Origin: Saccharothrix luteola
GTDB taxonomy: Bacteria > Actinomycetota > Actinomycetes > Mycobacteriales > Pseudonocardiaceae
Length of the DNA: 53,130 bases
NCBI RefSeq assembly: GCF_020859565.1
Contig: NZ_JAJHUO010000052.1
Span: forward strand, 1 to 53,130
Direction of reading: 5' to 3'
Part shown: positions 1-8,832 of the stretch, one piece after another
Layout of the letters: each line of letters starts with the position of its first letter
How positions within the stretch are numbered: position 1 is the first letter of the stretch
The notes under the pieces: generated by a model
Database searches by the model: none
The model's input: only the letters and a program-made list of their open reading frames with translations
Told to the model about the DNA's origin: nothing
Translations under genes and position numbers: made by a program

Positions 1-123
1 CCGCCGCGTGACCGCGAAGTCGCCATCGCTCGAGCGCGGAACCCCCGGCGGCGGAGCCGGCTCAGGCGATCCGCCCACCGGGCATCCGCGTCGACCCTCT
101 CGGCAGGCGTGCTGCTCCAGCCC

Positions 124-456
124 TTACACGGTCTCCTGGACGGCGCCGGACGCGTCGGCCCGCAGCACCGGCGCGCCGGCGGTCAGGTCACGCACGGCCG
201 CGACGGAGTCGGCGTCGACGTCCGCCGAGGCGGTGACGACGGCTGCCGCCTCCAAGCCCTCGGCGCCGCTCGACACCGCCGCCGCGACGGCCGCCTGGAG
301 GGCGGTGAGCTTGAGCGACGGCAACGCGACCGTGGTGGCCGCGTAGGTCCGGCCGTCCGTGTCGCGCACCGCCGCGCCCTCCGCCGCACCCGTGCGGGCC
401 CGCGCCGAGCGCGCCAGCGTGACGATCTTCTGGTCCTCGGGGTCGAGGTCACTCAC
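124..456 (-). CDS. Cytidine deaminase-like protein
   Basis: A 110-residue protein that starts at a GTG overlapping the stop of the upstream CNNM/CBS gene by 8 bases. It matches in size and position the short cytidine-deaminase-like protein that lies between the CBS membrane protein and era in mycobacteria. It has the alanine-rich character of that group but I see no complete His/Cys zinc motif of a true cytidine deaminase, so enzymatic activity is doubtful. The order phoH-ybeY-CBS-this gene predicts era just beyond the left edge. The 123 bases left of the stop hold no gene I can recognise. Confidence 0.8.
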   Translation of the reverse strand: MSDLDPEDQKIVTLARSARARTGAAEGAAVRDTDGRTYAATTVALPSLKLTALQAAVAAAVSSGAEGLEAAAVVTASADVDADSVAAVRDLTAGAPVLRADASGAVQETV

Positions 457-1747
457 CGGTGGTCCCCTCGCTGTCGTCGCCGTTGTGCACCGGGCGGACC
501 AGCACCGTCGTGATGCGCATCCGCCCGCGTTCGTCCTTGCCGCCCTCGGCCCGCATCCGCAGGCCCGCGATCTCCGCTTCCGTGCCGGGCAACGGCACGC
601 GGCCCAGGCGCTGAGCCAGCAGGCCGCCGACCGTCTCGACCTCGTGGTCGTCCAGCTCCGTGCCGAACAACGCGTCCAGGTCGTCCACCGGCAACCGCGC
701 GCTGACCCGCACCGAACCGTCGGTCAGGTGCTCCACCGGCGGCCGGTCGTCGGTGTCGGACTCGTCGGTGATCTCGCCGACGATCTCCTCCAGGATGTCC
801 TCGATGGTGAGCAGGCCGGCCGTGCCGCCGTACTCGTCCACCACGACCGCCAGGTGGTTGCGCGACAGCTGCATCTCCCGCAGCAGGTCCGCGATCGGCT
901 TCGAGTCCGGGATGAACGACGCCGGCTTCATCACGTCCGCCACCGCCGTGCCGTTCGGCTCCTCGGCCAACGTCAGCCGCACGAGGTCCTTGAGGTTCAC
1001 CACGCCGACGATGTCGTCCACGCTCTCCCCGATCACCGGCACCCGCGTGTACCCGGTGCGCAGCGACAGGGCCAGCGCCTGGCGGATCGACTTGGCCTGC
1101 TCGATCCACACGATCTCGGTGCGCGGCACCATCACCTCGCGCGCGATCGTGTCGCCGAGCTCGAAGACCGAGTGGATCATCTCCCGCTCGCCCTCGTCCA
1201 CGACGCCGCGCTCCTGCGCCATGTCCACCAGCTCGCGCAGCTCGACCTCGGAGGAGAACGGGCCCTCGCGGAAACCCTTGCCCGGCGTGATCGCGTTGCC
1301 GACCAGGATCAGCAGCTTGCTCAACGGCCCCAGCACGCGGCCGAGCACCCGGATCGGGCCCGCCGCGAGCAGGCTCACCGCGTACGGGTGCTGCCTGCCG
1401 AGCGTCCGCGGACCCACGCCGACCAGCACGTACGACACCACGAGCATGCTCAGCCCGGCGACCAGCATGGCCACCCAGTCGGTGGCGATGAGGCCTAGGC
1501 ACACCACGGTCACCAGCACCGTCGCCGCCAGCTCGCAGCCCAGGCGCAGCAACAGCAGCAGGTTCACGTGCCGCGGCCGGTCGGCCAGCAGCTGGATCAA
1601 GTGCCCCGCGCCCGCCCGGCCCTGCCGCTGCAACGCCTCGACGCGTGCCCGCGACACCGTGCCCAGTGCCGCGTCGACGCCCGCGAACGCGCCCGCCGAC
1701 AACACCAACACCACGGCCAGCACCAGCAAGCCGGCGGGACTGCCCAT
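449..1747 (-). CDS. CNNM/HlyC-CorC family membrane protein with CBS pair
   Basis: A 432-residue inner-membrane protein. The N-terminal third is hydrophobic (segments near residues 5-28, 60-85 and 90-115), which is the CNNM/DUF21 transmembrane domain. A CBS pair follows at about 195-325, with the typical MVPRTEIVWIE start and the VVVDEYGGTAGLLTIEDILE stretch. A CorC/HlyC C-terminal domain ends the protein. Relatives take part in Mg2+ (or Co2+) efflux or homeostasis; the substrate here is unknown. The start ATG was chosen because it lies 13 bases after the ybeY stop and opens directly into the first membrane segment. A longer upstream reading frame is only the shadow of ybeY. Confidence 0.9.
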   Translation of the reverse strand: MGSPAGLLVLAVVLVLSAGAFAGVDAALGTVSRARVEALQRQGRAGAGHLIQLLADRPRHVNLLLLLRLGCELAATVLVTVVCLGLIATDWVAMLVAGLSMLVVSYVLVGVGPRTLGRQHPYAVSLLAAGPIRVLGRVLGPLSKLLILVGNAITPGKGFREGPFSSEVELRELVDMAQERGVVDEGEREMIHSVFELGDTIAREVMVPRTEIVWIEQAKSIRQALALSLRTGYTRVPVIGESVDDIVGVVNLKDLVRLTLAEEPNGTAVADVMKPASFIPDSKPIADLLREMQLSRNHLAVVVDEYGGTAGLLTIEDILEEIVGEITDESDTDDRPPVEHLTDGSVRVSARLPVDDLDALFGTELDDHEVETVGGLLAQRLGRVPLPGTEAEIAGLRMRAEGGKDERGRMRITTVLVRPVHNGDDSEGTTGE

Positions 1748-1760
1748 CACCTCGGCCGCC

Positions 1761-2315
1761 TCAGGCTGTCGGCTCGGGCCGGTCCGCGTCCTCCAGGCCG
1801 ACCGCCCCGAGGAGCTTCGAGTCGGCCTCGCGCTGCGCCGACTTGCGCTCCGCCTCGGCCGCCGCCGTGCGGAAGTCGCCCAGGATGCGGTTCTGCAACG
1901 TGAACATCTCCCGCTCCTCGGCCGGTTCCGCGTGGTCGTAGCCGAGCAGGTGCAGCACACCGTGCACGGTCAGCAGGTGCAGCTCGTCCAGCAGGCTGTG
2001 GCCCGCCTTCTTGGCCTGGTCCTTGGCGAAGTCCGGGCACAGCACGATGTCGCCGAGCAGCGCAGGCCCCAGGCCCGCCGCGTCCGGCCGGCGGGCCGAG
2101 TCCAGCTCGTCCATCGGGAACGCCATCACGTCCGTCGGCCCGGGCAGGTCCATCCAGCGCTGGTGCAGGTCCGCCATCACGTCCAGCTCGACCAGCAGGA
2201 CGGACAGCTCGGCCAACGGGCTGACGCCCATCCGGTCCAGGGCGAACCGGGCGGCGGCGACGATGGACGGCTCGTCCACGTTCACGCCCGACTCGTTCGC
2301 GATCTCGATGCTCAC
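1761..2315 (-). CDS. ybeY: Endoribonuclease YbeY
   Basis: Single-strand endoribonuclease for 16S rRNA 3'-end maturation and ribosome quality control. The 184-residue protein carries the zinc motif HGVLHLLGYDH with metal ligands at His118, His122 and His128, and ends with a short charged tail. The GTG start (VSIEIANESG) is 5 bases after the phoH stop, the usual phoH-ybeY coupling. The reading frame stays open further upstream, but that part overlaps phoH and has no family similarity. Confidence 0.95.
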   Translation of the reverse strand: MSIEIANESGVNVDEPSIVAAARFALDRMGVSPLAELSVLLVELDVMADLHQRWMDLPGPTDVMAFPMDELDSARRPDAAGLGPALLGDIVLCPDFAKDQAKKAGHSLLDELHLLTVHGVLHLLGYDHAEPAEEREMFTLQNRILGDFRTAAAEAERKSAQREADSKLLGAVGLEDADRPEPTA

Positions 2316-2320
2316 GGCGC

Positions 2321-3397
<1,077 letters not shown>

Positions 3398-3534
3398 GTG
3401 GCCTCGGGCCCTCTTCCTGCGCGTTCGCGCCCTGCTCGAATGAACTCGACCTACCGCTCCCGATGCTAGCCGCCACCACCGACACTCCGCACCGGAGTAA
3501 GAAACGGGTTGGACACGGCGGGTGTACTCGGGAC

Positions 3535-4323
3535 GTGACGAGGTTGCGCGTGCTCACCCCGGACGACCTGCCCGCCTGCGTTCGCCTCGCGTCGGACCGG
3601 GGGTGGCCGGAGGAGCCGGAGAAGTGGGCGTTCCTGCTGCGGGTCGGCACCGGGTTCGGGCTGTTCGACGGTGATGAGCTGGTCGGCACCGCCATCGTCA
3701 CCCGATTCGGTGACGAGCACGCGGCGGTCAGCATGGTGCTGGTGGCGTCGAGCCACGGCGGTCGCGGGCTCGGGCGGAGGGTGGTGGAGCACGCGCTGGA
3801 GTTCGCGGGCACGCCGGTGGTGTCGTTGCACGCGACTTCCTACGGCAAGCCGCTGTACGAGAAGTTGGGCTTCCGGTCGGTGGGCGTGGTGACGGCGCAC
3901 GTCGGCGCGTTCGGCGGCACGGCCGCGGGCACGTCGCGGCCGGCGGAGGAGGCGGACCGGGCGGAGCTGGTGGCGGTCGACGCCGAGGTGTTCGGCGCCG
4001 ACCGGTCGGCGATGTGGGACGAGCTGTTCAGGTTCGCGTCGCAGGTCAGGGTGGCCGATGACGGGTTCGTGGCGGCGTGGCGCAACGGGCCGTTGACGAT
4101 GGTGGGTCCGGTCGTGGCGCCGTCGGCGGTGCGTGCGGCGGAGTTGGTCGCGGACGTGGCGGCGGGTGCGACGGCGCGGGTGGACGTGCGGGACCCGGCG
4201 TTGGGCGCGTGGCTGGAGGCGCACGGGGTGCTGCCGCGGTTCACGGCGGACCTGATGGTGCGCGGTGCGTTCAGCGGTGACCGTGCGCGCCTCTACGCGC
4301 CGGTGATGCAGGCCCTGGGTTGA
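3535..4323 (+). CDS. GNAT family N-acetyltransferase (two-domain)
   Basis: A 262-residue protein with an N-terminal GNAT fold. Its acetyl-CoA loop shows as VLVASSHGGRGLGRRVV near residue 70-85, and YGKPLYEKLGFRSVG follows. The second half matches the layout of the YitH-like group, whose C-terminal domain is a degenerate acetyltransferase fold. The substrate is unknown. The start GTG (VTRLRVLTPDD) is where family similarity begins; the frame is open 24 codons further upstream with no ribosome-binding site. It converges on the HIT gene with 11 bases between the stops. Confidence 0.82.
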   Translation: MTRLRVLTPDDLPACVRLASDRGWPEEPEKWAFLLRVGTGFGLFDGDELVGTAIVTRFGDEHAAVSMVLVASSHGGRGLGRRVVEHALEFAGTPVVSLHATSYGKPLYEKLGFRSVGVVTAHVGAFGGTAAGTSRPAEEADRAELVAVDAEVFGADRSAMWDELFRFASQVRVADDGFVAAWRNGPLTMVGPVVAPSAVRAAELVADVAAGATARVDVRDPALGAWLEAHGVLPRFTADLMVRGAFSGDRARLYAPVMQALG

Positions 4324-4334
4324 GGCTCCCGGGC

Positions 4335-4676
4335 TCAGGCGAGCGGGCCGAGCCGCCGTCCGCCGAGGACGTGCAGGTGGGCGTGGAAGACGGTCTGACC
4401 GGCGTCCGCGCCGGTGTTGAACAGCAGCCGGTAGCCGCTGTCGGCGACGCCCTCGGCCTTCGCCACCTCGCCGGCGGCCAGGAACAGGTCGTCCAGCACG
4501 GTGGGCGCGGCGGCGGCCAGGGCCACGGCGTCCGCGGCGTGCACCTTCGGCACCAGCACGACGTGCGTCGGCGCCTGGGGCGCGATGTCGCGGAACGCCA
4601 GCGTGGTGTCGGTCTCGTGCACCACGGTCGCCGGGATCTCACGGGCGACGATGCGGCAGAACAAGCAGTCGGACAT
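4335..4676 (-). CDS. HIT family hydrolase
   Basis: A 113-residue histidine-triad nucleotide hydrolase. CLFCRI near the N-terminus is the zinc-site region of the Hint branch. The active-site triad HAHLH lies at residues 98-102, followed by VLGGR. Such enzymes cleave AMP conjugates. The start is ATG at 4676 (MSDCLFC). A 32-codon upstream extension in the same frame is translation of the repeat at 4708-4860 and should not be annotated as protein. Confidence 0.92.
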   Translation of the reverse strand: MSDCLFCRIVAREIPATVVHETDTTLAFRDIAPQAPTHVVLVPKVHAADAVALAAAAPTVLDDLFLAAGEVAKAEGVADSGYRLLFNTGADAGQTVFHAHLHVLGGRRLGPLA

Positions 4677-4707
4677 GGCTCCGCAGGCTACCGACCCGGG
4701 CCGGTCA

Positions 4708-4860
4708 CGCGTCCTGAGCGTTGAACTCGGGGTACCTGAACGTAGGACACGCGCGTTCTGAACGTAGGACACGCGCGGCGCGGACGTAGGACTCTCGCGC
4801 GTGTCGAACGCTCAAGGCCCGCGTGTCGAACGTCCAGGTACCCCGAGTTCTACGTTCGGG
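4708..4860 (-). repeat. Compound 22-bp-periodic intergenic repeat, copy 1
   Basis: On the minus strand three modules built round GTCCTACGT lie at 4784-4792, 4762-4770 and 4740-4748, exactly 22 bp apart. They end in a terminus CCCGAGTTCAACGCTCAG (4716-4732 region). On the plus strand two related modules GTGTCGAACG lie at 4801-4810 and 4823-4832, again 22 bp apart, and end in a matching terminus at 4830-4850. The two termini (4723-4743 and 4830-4850) are inverted repeats matching at 20 of 21 positions. The minus-strand half aligns over about 95 bases with 19471-19566. The stop codon of the neighbouring hydrolase lies inside the right terminus. Confidence 0.85.
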
Positions 4861-5545
4861 CCAGGCGGAGGGCGGCGGTGCGGCAGGCGGTCCAGGCCGG
4901 GGTGCCGGGTGTGATCAGGGACATGTGGTCGGTGGCGGGCAGGCCGACCAGCTCGGCGCCGGAGGCGCGGGCGAACGCCACGCTCTGGGCGAACGGCACG
5001 TCCTCGTCGTCCTCGCCGTGGACCAGGACCAGGGGTTTGCCGATGGGCAGCTGCGCGGCGGGTGAGGCGTCGGCGTAGAGGTCGGGGACCTCGGCCGGGG
5101 TGCCGCCCAGCAGTTCGGCGGCACGCCGGGTGATCTCCGGGTGCTGGAGGAAGTCGAGCACGCCCGCCTGCGCGACGGCGCCGACCACGCGGGGGTGGCG
5201 GGCGGCGGCCCACACGGCCAGGTGCCCGCCGGCGGAGTGACCCAGCGTGACCACCGGGCCGAGCGCCGGGTCGAGGGCGTCGATCGCGGCGAGCACGTCG
5301 TCGCCCGTGGCCGGCCAACCGCCGCCCCCGGTTACCCGCCGGTACTCCACGTTGTACGCGGCCACGCCGTGAATGACCAGGTCAGCGGCCAGCGGTCGGC
5401 CGAGTTCCAATCCGTAACGCTGATGCCAAAAACCACCATGGATTACCACGATCACCGGAAACGATTCACCGGACGGCGCGGAAAACTCGCCGAACTGGCT
5501 CGGGTGCGGCCCGTACACGATGCGCAATCGAAACCCCTTGGACAC
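4850..5545 (-). CDS. Alpha/beta hydrolase
   Basis: A 231-residue alpha/beta hydrolase of the BD-FAE/kynurenine-formamidase-like group. The oxyanion motif is HGGFW, the nucleophile elbow is GHSAGGH, the acid lies in VHGEDDEDVP and the catalytic His in TDHMS. The true substrate cannot be told. The listed GTG directly follows the T-tract of the rsmE terminator and has no Shine-Dalgarno. A second in-frame GTG twelve codons later (VYGPHPSQFG) has AAGGGG 15 bases upstream and may be the real start. The stop TAG at 4850-4852 is supplied by the repeat at 4708-4860. Confidence 0.8.
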   Translation of the reverse strand: MSKGFRLRIVYGPHPSQFGEFSAPSGESFPVIVVIHGGFWHQRYGLELGRPLAADLVIHGVAAYNVEYRRVTGGGGWPATGDDVLAAIDALDPALGPVVTLGHSAGGHLAVWAAARHPRVVGAVAQAGVLDFLQHPEITRRAAELLGGTPAEVPDLYADASPAAQLPIGKPLVLVHGEDDEDVPFAQSVAFARASGAELVGLPATDHMSLITPGTPAWTACRTAALRLART

Positions 5546-5599
5546 AAAAAAGAGGCCGCGTCGCGGTGGGACCTGGGGGTCGTCCCACCGCGACGCGGC
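5546..5599 (-). terminator. Strong intrinsic terminator after rsmE
   Basis: A perfect 18-bp stem (5555-5572 with 5582-5599) encloses a 9-base loop, followed on the minus strand by CTC and six T (5546-5551). This is a textbook Rho-independent terminator for the dnaJ-rsmE transcript. It lies 129 bases beyond the rsmE stop and ends on the base before the GTG of the next gene. Confidence 0.9.
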
Positions 5600-5728
5600 G
5601 GCGCCGGACCGAGGGGGGAGGTGTCCGGCGAGTCTGGTCGAGGGGTCGACCCTGGTTAGCCCAATGGAACCCCTCTGCCATGAGGGTAACCCCTATGTCA
5701 GGCGTTCGCCAGAAGGGGGCAACACCAA

Positions 5729-6463
5729 TTACCGCCAGCGATCGGTCAACACACCCAGCGCACCCAAAGCGACCGCAGCCGCCGTCGACGCTCGCAGAAC
5801 GGTAGGTCCCAGTCGCACTACGTGCGCGCCCGCACCGGTCAACGTGGACAATTCCTCGTCGGTGATGCCGCCTTCCGGTCCGACGACCAGCAGCACATCA
5901 CCCGACGCGGGCAGCTGAACCGATCCGATGCCGACCGAAGCGGATTCGTGCAAAACCAGAGTGACCGCCGACGAGGACGCCAACCGCGCCAACCCGGCGG
6001 TGGAAACGGGTTCCGCGACCGACGGCACGCGCGCCCGGCGCGCCTGCTTGGCCGCCTCACGCGCGGTGCTGCGCCAGCGTTCGAGGGCCTTCACGCCGCG
6101 TGGCCCGTCCTCCCACTTGGTCACGCAGCGCGAGGCACGCCACGGCACGACGCCGTCCACACCGGCCTCGGTGGCCAGCTCCACGGCCAGTTCCCCCCGG
6201 TCGCCCTTCACCAGCGCCTGCGCCACGACCACCCGCACGGACGGCTCCGGCACGGTCCACCGTTCGACGACGCGCAGCCGCAGGGAGTCCTTGAACGCCT
6301 CCGCCACCACGCACCGCACCTGCGCGCCCGTGCCGTCGGAGAGCACCAGCTCCTCCCCCGCGCGCAACCGGCGCACGGTGGCCGCGTGCCGCCCCTCGGG
6401 GCCGTCCAGGACGGCCTCGTCACCGGGAGGCAGCGCGGCGACCAGGAAGACCGGCAGCGTCAC
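5729..6463 (-). CDS. rsmE: 16S rRNA (uracil1498-N3)-methyltransferase RsmE
   Basis: A 244-residue SPOUT methyltransferase that methylates U1498 of 16S rRNA. The N-terminal PUA-like region has EGRHAATVRRLRAGE. The C-terminal trefoil-knot motifs VVGPEGGITDEE and LGPTVLRASTA are present; the more usual form of the second is LRTETA, so this copy has small substitutions there. The GTG start overlaps the dnaJ stop by 4 bases, so the two are translationally coupled. The strong terminator at 5546-5599 ends the unit. Confidence 0.93.
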   Translation of the reverse strand: MTLPVFLVAALPPGDEAVLDGPEGRHAATVRRLRAGEELVLSDGTGAQVRCVVAEAFKDSLRLRVVERWTVPEPSVRVVVAQALVKGDRGELAVELATEAGVDGVVPWRASRCVTKWEDGPRGVKALERWRSTAREAAKQARRARVPSVAEPVSTAGLARLASSSAVTLVLHESASVGIGSVQLPASGDVLLVVGPEGGITDEELSTLTGAGAHVVRLGPTVLRASTAAAVALGALGVLTDRWR

Positions 6464-7605
6464 CGGTGGTTGCGGCCGGACCGCAGCCGCGAGAAGAGCC
6501 CGCCGCCGCCCTTGCCGTTGTGCGCCAGCGTCGGCTCGTCCTCGCCACGCGACACGGCGAGCTCGCGCAGCAGTTCGGCCTGCCGGGCGTCCAGCTTGGT
6601 CGGCGTGACGACTTCGAGGTGCACGTGCAGGTCGCCGCGGCCGTCGATGCGACCGCTGGACCGCAGCCGGGGCATGCCGCGGCCGGTGAGCACCAGCTCG
6701 GTGTTCGGCTGGGTGCCGGGCTCGATCTCCAGCTCCTCCTCGCCGTCCAGCGTCTGCAACGGCAGCACGGCGCCGAGGGCCGCGGTCGTCATCGGGATGC
6801 GGACGGAGCAGTGCAGGTTGGCGCCGTCACGCTCGAAGACCTCGTGCGGCACCTCCTCGACCTCGACGTACAGGTCACCGGCCGGTCCGCCGCCGGGGCC
6901 GACCTCGCCCTGGCCCGCGAGCCGCACCCGCATGCCCTCGGCCACGCCGGCCGGGATCTGCACCGAGATGGTGCGCCGCGAGCGCACCCGGCCCTCGCCC
7001 GCGCACTGCTGGCACGGGTCGGGGATGACCTCGCCGAGGCCGCGGCACACCGGGCACGGCCGCGCCGTGACGACCTGGCCGAGGAACGAGCGCTGCACCG
7101 ACTGCACCTCGCCCCGCCCGCCGCACGTGTCGCAGCGCACCGGGGACGAGCCGTCCGCGCAGCCGCTGCCGACGCACCGGTCGCACAGGATCGCCGTGTC
7201 GACGGTCAGCTCGCGCGAAGCGCCCGCCGCGCACTCCTCCAGCGTCATCGACAGCCGGATCAGCGCGTCGGAGCCGGGCTGCACGCGGCTGCGCGGACCA
7301 CGTCCGCCACCGCCGCCCGCACCGAAGAACGCGTCCATGATGTCGCCGAGACCGAATCCCGCGAACGGGTCGCGCATGCCGCCACCGCCGCCCGACTCCA
7401 ACGGGTCGCCGCCGAGGTCGACGACCTGCCGCTTCTTCGGGTCCGACAGGACCTCGTAGGCGGCGGTCACCTCCTTGAAGCGCGCTTCCTCGTTGGGGTT
7501 GACGTCGGGGTGCAGCTGCCGCGCGAGCTTGCGGTAGGCGCGCTTGATCTCGTCGGGAGTCGCGTTCTTGGAGACCCCGAGCGTGCCGTAGTAGTCCCTC
7601 GCCAC
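6460..7605 (-). CDS. dnaJ: Chaperone DnaJ (DnaJ2 type)
   Basis: A 381-residue type I Hsp40. The J-domain carries HPD at residues 32-34. A Gly-rich stretch (about 70-105) follows, then four zinc-finger repeats (CDRCVGSG, CDTCGGRG, CPVCRGLG, CQQCAGEG) and the C-terminal substrate-binding domains. It stimulates DnaK. The GTG start has GGAGG seven bases upstream. Its place behind hrcA and ahead of rsmE matches the dnaJ2 locus of actinobacteria, not the dnaK operon. Confidence 0.95.
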   Translation of the reverse strand: MARDYYGTLGVSKNATPDEIKRAYRKLARQLHPDVNPNEEARFKEVTAAYEVLSDPKKRQVVDLGGDPLESGGGGGMRDPFAGFGLGDIMDAFFGAGGGGGRGPRSRVQPGSDALIRLSMTLEECAAGASRELTVDTAILCDRCVGSGCADGSSPVRCDTCGGRGEVQSVQRSFLGQVVTARPCPVCRGLGEVIPDPCQQCAGEGRVRSRRTISVQIPAGVAEGMRVRLAGQGEVGPGGGPAGDLYVEVEEVPHEVFERDGANLHCSVRIPMTTAALGAVLPLQTLDGEEELEIEPGTQPNTELVLTGRGMPRLRSSGRIDGRGDLHVHLEVVTPTKLDARQAELLRELAVSRGEDEPTLAHNGKGGGGLFSRLRSGRNHR

Positions 7606-7686
7606 CGTGTTTCCTCCTGCGAACGCGCTTCGACACGCGTCCGCTCGCTTGCGGAACGTCCTTCGGGACCGCGGTGTTCCCCGCCG

Positions 7687-8709
7687 TCACCGTCCGGTCA
7701 AGATCTCCCCCACGTAGTTGGCGACCGCTCGCACCGCCGCCATCGTGCCGGGGTAGTCCATGCGGGTGGGCCCCACCACCCCCATGCCGCCGAGCAGGTT
7801 GTCCCGGCTGCCGTAGCCGATGGACACGACCGAGGTGCTGCGCATCTCGGCCGCTTCGTTCTCCTCGCCGATGTGCACCAGGATGCGGCCCGGGTCGCGG
7901 GCCGCGGCGAGCAGCTTGAGCACCACGACCTGCTCCTCCAGCGCCTCGAGCACCTGGCGCAGCGAACCGGGGAAGTCTGCCACGTTGCGGGTGAGGTTCG
8001 CCGTGCCACCCAGGACCAGGCGTTCCTCGGGGTGCTCCACCAGCGATTCGATGAGCACCGTGCTCACCCGCAGCACGATGTCGCGCAGGTCGCCCGGCAC
8101 CTCGTCGGGCAGCTTCGCGACCTCGGCGGAGGCGTCGGACAGGCGCTTGCCGACCATGGCGCCGTTGAGCATGGACCGGATGCGCGCCACGTTGTCCTCG
8201 GTGATCACGTCGCCGAGGTCGACCGAGCGCTGGTCGACGCGGCCGGTGTCGGTGATCAGCACCAGCATCAGGCGCGCCGGTGTGATGGCGAGCACCTCGA
8301 TGTGCCGGACGGTGGAGCGGCTCAGCGTCGGGTACTGGATGACGGCGACCTGGCGGGTCAGCTGGGCCAGCAGCCGGACGCTGCGGCGCAGCACGTCGTC
8401 CAGGTCGTAGGCGCCTTCGAGGAAGTTCTGGATGGCCCGGCGCTCGGGCGTGGACAGCGGCTTGACCTCGCTGAGCCGGTCCACGAACAGGCGGTAGCCC
8501 TTGTCGGTCGGCACCCGGCCGGCGCTGGTGTGCGGCTGGGTGATGTACCCGTCCTCTTCCAGCGTCGCCATGTCGTTGCGCACGGTCGCGCTCGAAACGC
8601 CCAGGTTGTGCCGTTCGACCAGGGCTTTCGAGCCGACGGGCTCCTGGTTGGAGACGTAGTCGGCGACGATCGCGCGCAACACTTCGAACCGGCGCTCATC
8701 GGCGTTCAC
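7687..8709 (-). CDS. hrcA: Heat-inducible transcription repressor HrcA
   Basis: A 340-residue repressor with an N-terminal winged helix (about 1-70, containing SSATVRNDMATLEE and PHTSAGRVPTDKGYR) and the HrcA effector domain. It normally binds CIRCE elements. The GTG at 8709 is chosen because GGAGG (8718-8722) stands 8 bases before it; another GTG at 8718 would overlap that site. I see no CIRCE element upstream of it or of dnaJ. The gap to dnaJ is 81 bases. Confidence 0.93.
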   Translation of the reverse strand: MNADERRFEVLRAIVADYVSNQEPVGSKALVERHNLGVSSATVRNDMATLEEDGYITQPHTSAGRVPTDKGYRLFVDRLSEVKPLSTPERRAIQNFLEGAYDLDDVLRRSVRLLAQLTRQVAVIQYPTLSRSTVRHIEVLAITPARLMLVLITDTGRVDQRSVDLGDVITEDNVARIRSMLNGAMVGKRLSDASAEVAKLPDEVPGDLRDIVLRVSTVLIESLVEHPEERLVLGGTANLTRNVADFPGSLRQVLEALEEQVVVLKLLAAARDPGRILVHIGEENEAAEMRSTSVVSIGYGSRDNLLGGMGVVGPTRMDYPGTMAAVRAVANYVGEILTGR

Positions 8710-8832
8710 GCACGTCACCTCCAGGGACGGACAGGGTCCTTCACCTCGAGTTTACGGAGGTTCGCGCCCGGATCGGAAAACCCGCTCGCCGGACTTCGGC
8801 GCGGTCGGCGGTCGAGGTCGGTAGCTTCGGGT

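Noticed and set aside
4740..4832. CRISPR-like array in the 22-bp repeats
   Set aside because: The period is too short, the sequence between module cores is itself similar from unit to unit, no cas genes are present, and the units occur in both orientations.
8710..8832. CIRCE element for HrcA
   Set aside because: No TTAGCACTC-N9-GAGTGCTAA or near match is visible here or before dnaJ.
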